A stretch of 35,574 nt of DNA from Duganella qianjiadongensis (GTDB lineage Bacteria > Pseudomonadota > Gammaproteobacteria > Burkholderiales > Burkholderiaceae_D). The stretch spans positions 1 to 35,574 of the forward strand of contig NZ_WWCM01000026.1 in assembly GCF_009857915.1 (NCBI RefSeq), written 5' to 3'. A program made the translations under genes and the position numbers. Below, piece after piece: positions 33,254 through 35,574 of the stretch. Position 1 is the stretch's first letter. Every line of letters begins with the position of its first letter. A model generated the notes under the pieces. That model was given only the letters and a program-made list of their open reading frames with translations, had not been told where the DNA came from and searched no databases.

Positions 33254-34726
33254 TTAGAAACTGACCACCGTCGAAACACCCAGCACGTGGTTGTCTTTGC
33301 GGTAGCTTTCATCAAACGTCTTGAATACATTGCCGGACGAACGGTCGTAACGGTATTCGCCCTTCAGATTCACGCCGGGCATCAGCGCATAGTTCACACC
33401 CAGCGACAGCGCATAACGGCGCGTGCCCTGGGTAGGATCGGCCACTACCCAGTTGGTCCCGTCAAACATCATACTGGAACCGAAACCGTTTCGGCCGTCC
33501 GGGCAGTTGGCATCGGCGCCGCTAATGTCCTTGCAGGTGCCGCCGAAGGTGGAACCGAATACGCCACCGCCGTTGCCGCGATTGTTGATGTAGTCGAAAC
33601 GGGCGATGGTTTCGAAGCGCGGCGTGATCTTGTACGACGCCAGACCGGACAGGCCGAACCAGTGCGTGCCGTTGCCGCTGTAGGCATTCGACTCGGTGGC
33701 TTTCTGGCGTCCGTACGACAGCTGGCCCTGAACATTCCAGTCGCCACGTGTGAAGTAGCCATCCACTTCCATCAGATCGAGGCGGCCGAACTGGTCATGG
33801 TCGTCAAAGCCGGCATGAATGCCGGAGAAGCCGAAGCCATTGAACTCGCCTTTGGCATAATCGACGCGGTAGAACAGGCCCGGCGTCTCGCGCTTGCCCG
33901 TCTCGATGCGCGAGCGGTTCAGATTACCCACCAGTACCTTGGTATCCCACTGGCCACTGACGAACTCCATACCGGCACCCGTGTAGAAGTTAGCCGCCGA
34001 GAAGTCGAACAGCAGGTTGTGGGTAATCAGCTTGTTCTGATTCGACGGAATCAGTTCATAGCCGGTCCAGTCAGCCCACTGGCCAGCGATCAATCGGGTG
34101 TTCAGATCACCGAGCGGCACCACCAGCGTGGCTTCATGCACCAGATTGCCGAAGTTATAGCCGGCGCCAGCGCTCTTACTCGGCATCATGGTCAGTTTGA
34201 CCTTGGTGCCGCCTTCCAGTTCCTTCTCGAAGTTCAGCATGCCGCTACCGAAGAAGGTATTGTCGTAGCCGAAGGTCTCGGTCGAGCCGTTCACCGCGCT
34301 GTTATTGTTCAGGAATACGAAGCTGGAAGTCTTCGCATTGCGGTTATGCATATAGGTCGGATCGATATAGCCGGATACCTTCAGGCCTTTGAAGCCGTTG
34401 GCTTCGTTGGCATCTTCCATCGCCTCGGTCTTGATACGGATACGATTGAACTCGGCAGGGTCGACGCCGCTATCGGCTACCTGCGCCACCTTGGTGCTCA
34501 CTTCCGCAGCCTGAGTGCTGGCCTGTGCCGCCTGGGTACTGGCTTGCACTGCCTGCGTGCTGGCCTGCTGCGCCTGGGCGCTGGTCTTTTCGATCAGGGC
34601 TTCCAGCCGCTTGACCTGGTTTTTCAGCGCTTCGAGTTCAGCCTTCAATTCCTTGTTGGTCTGTGCACCAGCAATGGCTGGGTAGGCAACGGCCAGAGCC
34701 AGTACGACTTTCTTCAGTATGTGCAT
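33254..34726 (-). CDS. DUF3138 family outer-membrane beta-barrel protein with coiled-coil stalk
   Basis: A 490-aa exported protein. A signal peptide (MHILKKVVLALAVAYPAIAGA) is cut near residue 21. Residues 24-84 form a coiled coil that includes a run of heptads built on QASTQA (see the repeat entry). From about residue 115 (LKVSGYIDPTYMHNRN) to the C-terminus, alternating polar and hydrophobic strands rich in Tyr, Phe and Gly indicate a porin-like barrel, and the last residue is Phe, as in outer-membrane barrels. The layout recalls DcaP-type trimeric porins, which have such an N-terminal coiled coil. The family has no assigned function that I know. Its position between a polyamine-type permease gene and catabolic genes, with gaps of 27 and 23 bases, suggests amine uptake through the outer membrane. 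Confidence 0.85.
   Translation of the reverse strand: MHILKKVVLALAVAYPAIAGAQTNKELKAELEALKNQVKRLEALIEKTSAQAQQASTQAVQASTQAAQASTQAAEVSTKVAQVADSGVDPAEFNRIRIKTEAMEDANEANGFKGLKVSGYIDPTYMHNRNAKTSSFVFLNNNSAVNGSTETFGYDNTFFGSGMLNFEKELEGGTKVKLTMMPSKSAGAGYNFGNLVHEATLVVPLGDLNTRLIAGQWADWTGYELIPSNQNKLITHNLLFDFSAANFYTGAGMEFVSGQWDTKVLVGNLNRSRIETGKRETPGLFYRVDYAKGEFNGFGFSGIHAGFDDHDQFGRLDLMEVDGYFTRGDWNVQGQLSYGRQKATESNAYSGNGTHWFGLSGLASYKITPRFETIARFDYINNRGNGGGVFGSTFGGTCKDISGADANCPDGRNGFGSSMMFDGTNWVVADPTQGTRRYALSLGVNYALMPGVNLKGEYRYDRSSGNVFKTFDESYRKDNHVLGVSTVVSF
34475..34579 (-). repeat. 21-bp tandem repeat encoding heptads in the DUF3138 protein
   Basis: Residues 50-84 read as five 7-residue units: AQAQQAS, TQAVQAS, TQAAQAS, TQAAEVS and a diverged TKVAQVA. 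The DNA repeats with a 21-base period. Unit number could vary by slippage and would lengthen or shorten the coiled-coil stalk without breaking the frame. Confidence 0.75.
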
Positions 34727-34753
34727 AGCTACTCCTTATGATTGTTGTTAGCG

Positions 34754-35574
34754 TTACTCGTTATCTGCTTTGAAGGCGGCAGAAATCTGTTTCTGCCGCA
34801 GGCGCTCGGCACGCGCCATATACAAACTCGAAGCAACCACACCGATGGAAACGACCAGTATCGTCAGCGCCGCCACCGCGTTCACGCGCGGATCAAGACC
34901 CAGACGGGCACGCGAGAAAATCACGATAGGCATGGTGGAGGAACCGGGGCCGGACAGGAAGGCCGACAGCACCACATCATCGAGCGACAGGGTAAACGTC
35001 AGCAGCCACGCCGAACCCAGCGCCTGCGTGATGTTAGGCAGGGTGACGAGGAAGAACACCTGATGCGGCTTGCAGCCCAGGTCCATGGCCGCTTCTTCCA
35101 GCGATTTGCTCATTTCCTGCAAACGCGACTGCACTACCACCGACGCATACGCCATACCGAGCAGCGTATGGCCCAGCCAGATGGTGGTCAGGCCGCGCTC
35201 GGGGAAGCCGAATACCTTCTGCACCGACACCAGCATCAGCAGCAGCGACAGACCGATAATCACTTCCGGCATCACCAGCGGCGCGCTCACCATGCCCGAG
35301 AACAGCGTGCGGCCATAGAAGCGCTGATAGCGGTTCAGCACGAACGCGGCGAACGTGCCCAGCACCACGGAGGCGCAGGCCGTCAACACGGCGATGCGGA
35401 TCGACAGCCAGAAGCCGCCGATGATCTCCGTGTCGTTCAGCAGTTCCGTGTACCAGCGCGTCGAAAAACCGCTCCAGATCATGTCCTGGCGCGAGCTGTT
35501 AAACGAGAACACCACCAGCACCACGATAGGCAGATACAGGAACAGATAGCCCATGGACAGCCAGCCGCGCCCGA
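34754..35574 (-). CDS. potI: Polyamine ABC transporter permease (PotI-like), N-terminus cut by the window end
   Basis: The frame is open to the right edge: six codons (GRGWLS) precede the first internal ATG at 35554, and family members begin further upstream, so the gene is cut there. The 272 residues seen include the membrane segment YLFLYLPIVVLVVFSFN, the PotI-like SGFSTRWYTELLND, and the EAA loop LEEAAMDLGCKPHQVFFLVTLPNI that contacts the ATPase. About six membrane segments are present. PotI pairs with PotH, the ATPase PotG and the binding protein PotF to import putrescine; those genes are probably beyond the edge. Only 27 bases separate it from the DUF3138 gene. Confidence 0.9.
   Translation of the reverse strand, partial: GRGWLSMGYLFLYLPIVVLVVFSFNSSRQDMIWSGFSTRWYTELLNDTEIIGGFWLSIRIAVLTACASVVLGTFAAFVLNRYQRFYGRTLFSGMVSAPLVMPEVIIGLSLLLMLVSVQKVFGFPERGLTTIWLGHTLLGMAYASVVVQSRLQEMSKSLEEAAMDLGCKPHQVFFLVTLPNITQALGSAWLLTFTLSLDDVVLSAFLSGPGSSTMPIVIFSRARLGLDPRVNAVAALTILVVSIGVVASSLYMARAERLRQKQISAAFKADNE

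Overview
The window looks like chromosome of a GC-rich betaproteobacterium, most likely Oxalobacteraceae (Massilia, Duganella or Janthinobacterium-like). The basis is family-level likeness of RecA/RecX, SucCD, a YcgR-type PilZ protein, a DUF3138 outer-membrane protein and a DUF4212/symporter pair; no species can be named from the sequence alone. Two kinds of DNA meet near position 4940. To the left the sequence is richer in A+T, sparse in genes and full of unfamiliar reading frames. To the right it is dense, GC-rich and made of well-known housekeeping genes.

Positions 1-4942, accessory region: the tail of an unidentified gene; a 244-aa protein with an ADP-ribosyltransferase-like R / TT / ExE residue pattern; a 70-aa antitoxin-like protein; long gene-poor stretches with inverted and tandem repeats; and a coupled pair made of an XRE-type regulator and a 207-aa protein that looks like a winged helix fused to a degenerate nucleotidyltransferase. 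The region ends at a cluster of inverted repeats followed by a 44-codon 3' remnant of moaC. This suggests that foreign DNA was inserted in, or recombined with, moaC.

Positions 5075-20893, core: a PilZ c-di-GMP protein; a type IV pilin with a perfect sigma-54 promoter and upstream dyads; sucCD; a DUF2889 protein; recA-recX under a LexA box; a TctD/TctE-like two-component system overlapping a DUF4212 protein and a sodium:solute symporter with an EF-hand loop; an exported S9 peptidase; a PPi-type phosphofructokinase; and purM.

Positions 20894-26257, core: a perM-like permease, hda, a HAD phosphatase, pcnB and folK are packed with short gaps or overlaps, followed by panB.

Positions 26338-35574, minus strand: a tightly packed set of seven genes that reads, in order of transcription, PotI-like permease (cut by the window end), DUF3138 beta-barrel protein, aldehyde dehydrogenase, type III glutamine synthetase-like ligase, FAD oxidase, PuuA-like ligase and class III aminotransferase. 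It reads as uptake and gamma-glutamylation-based breakdown of putrescine or related amines. It carries two different glutamine-synthetase-fold ligases and its own candidate outer-membrane channel. PuuD and PuuE are not in the window.
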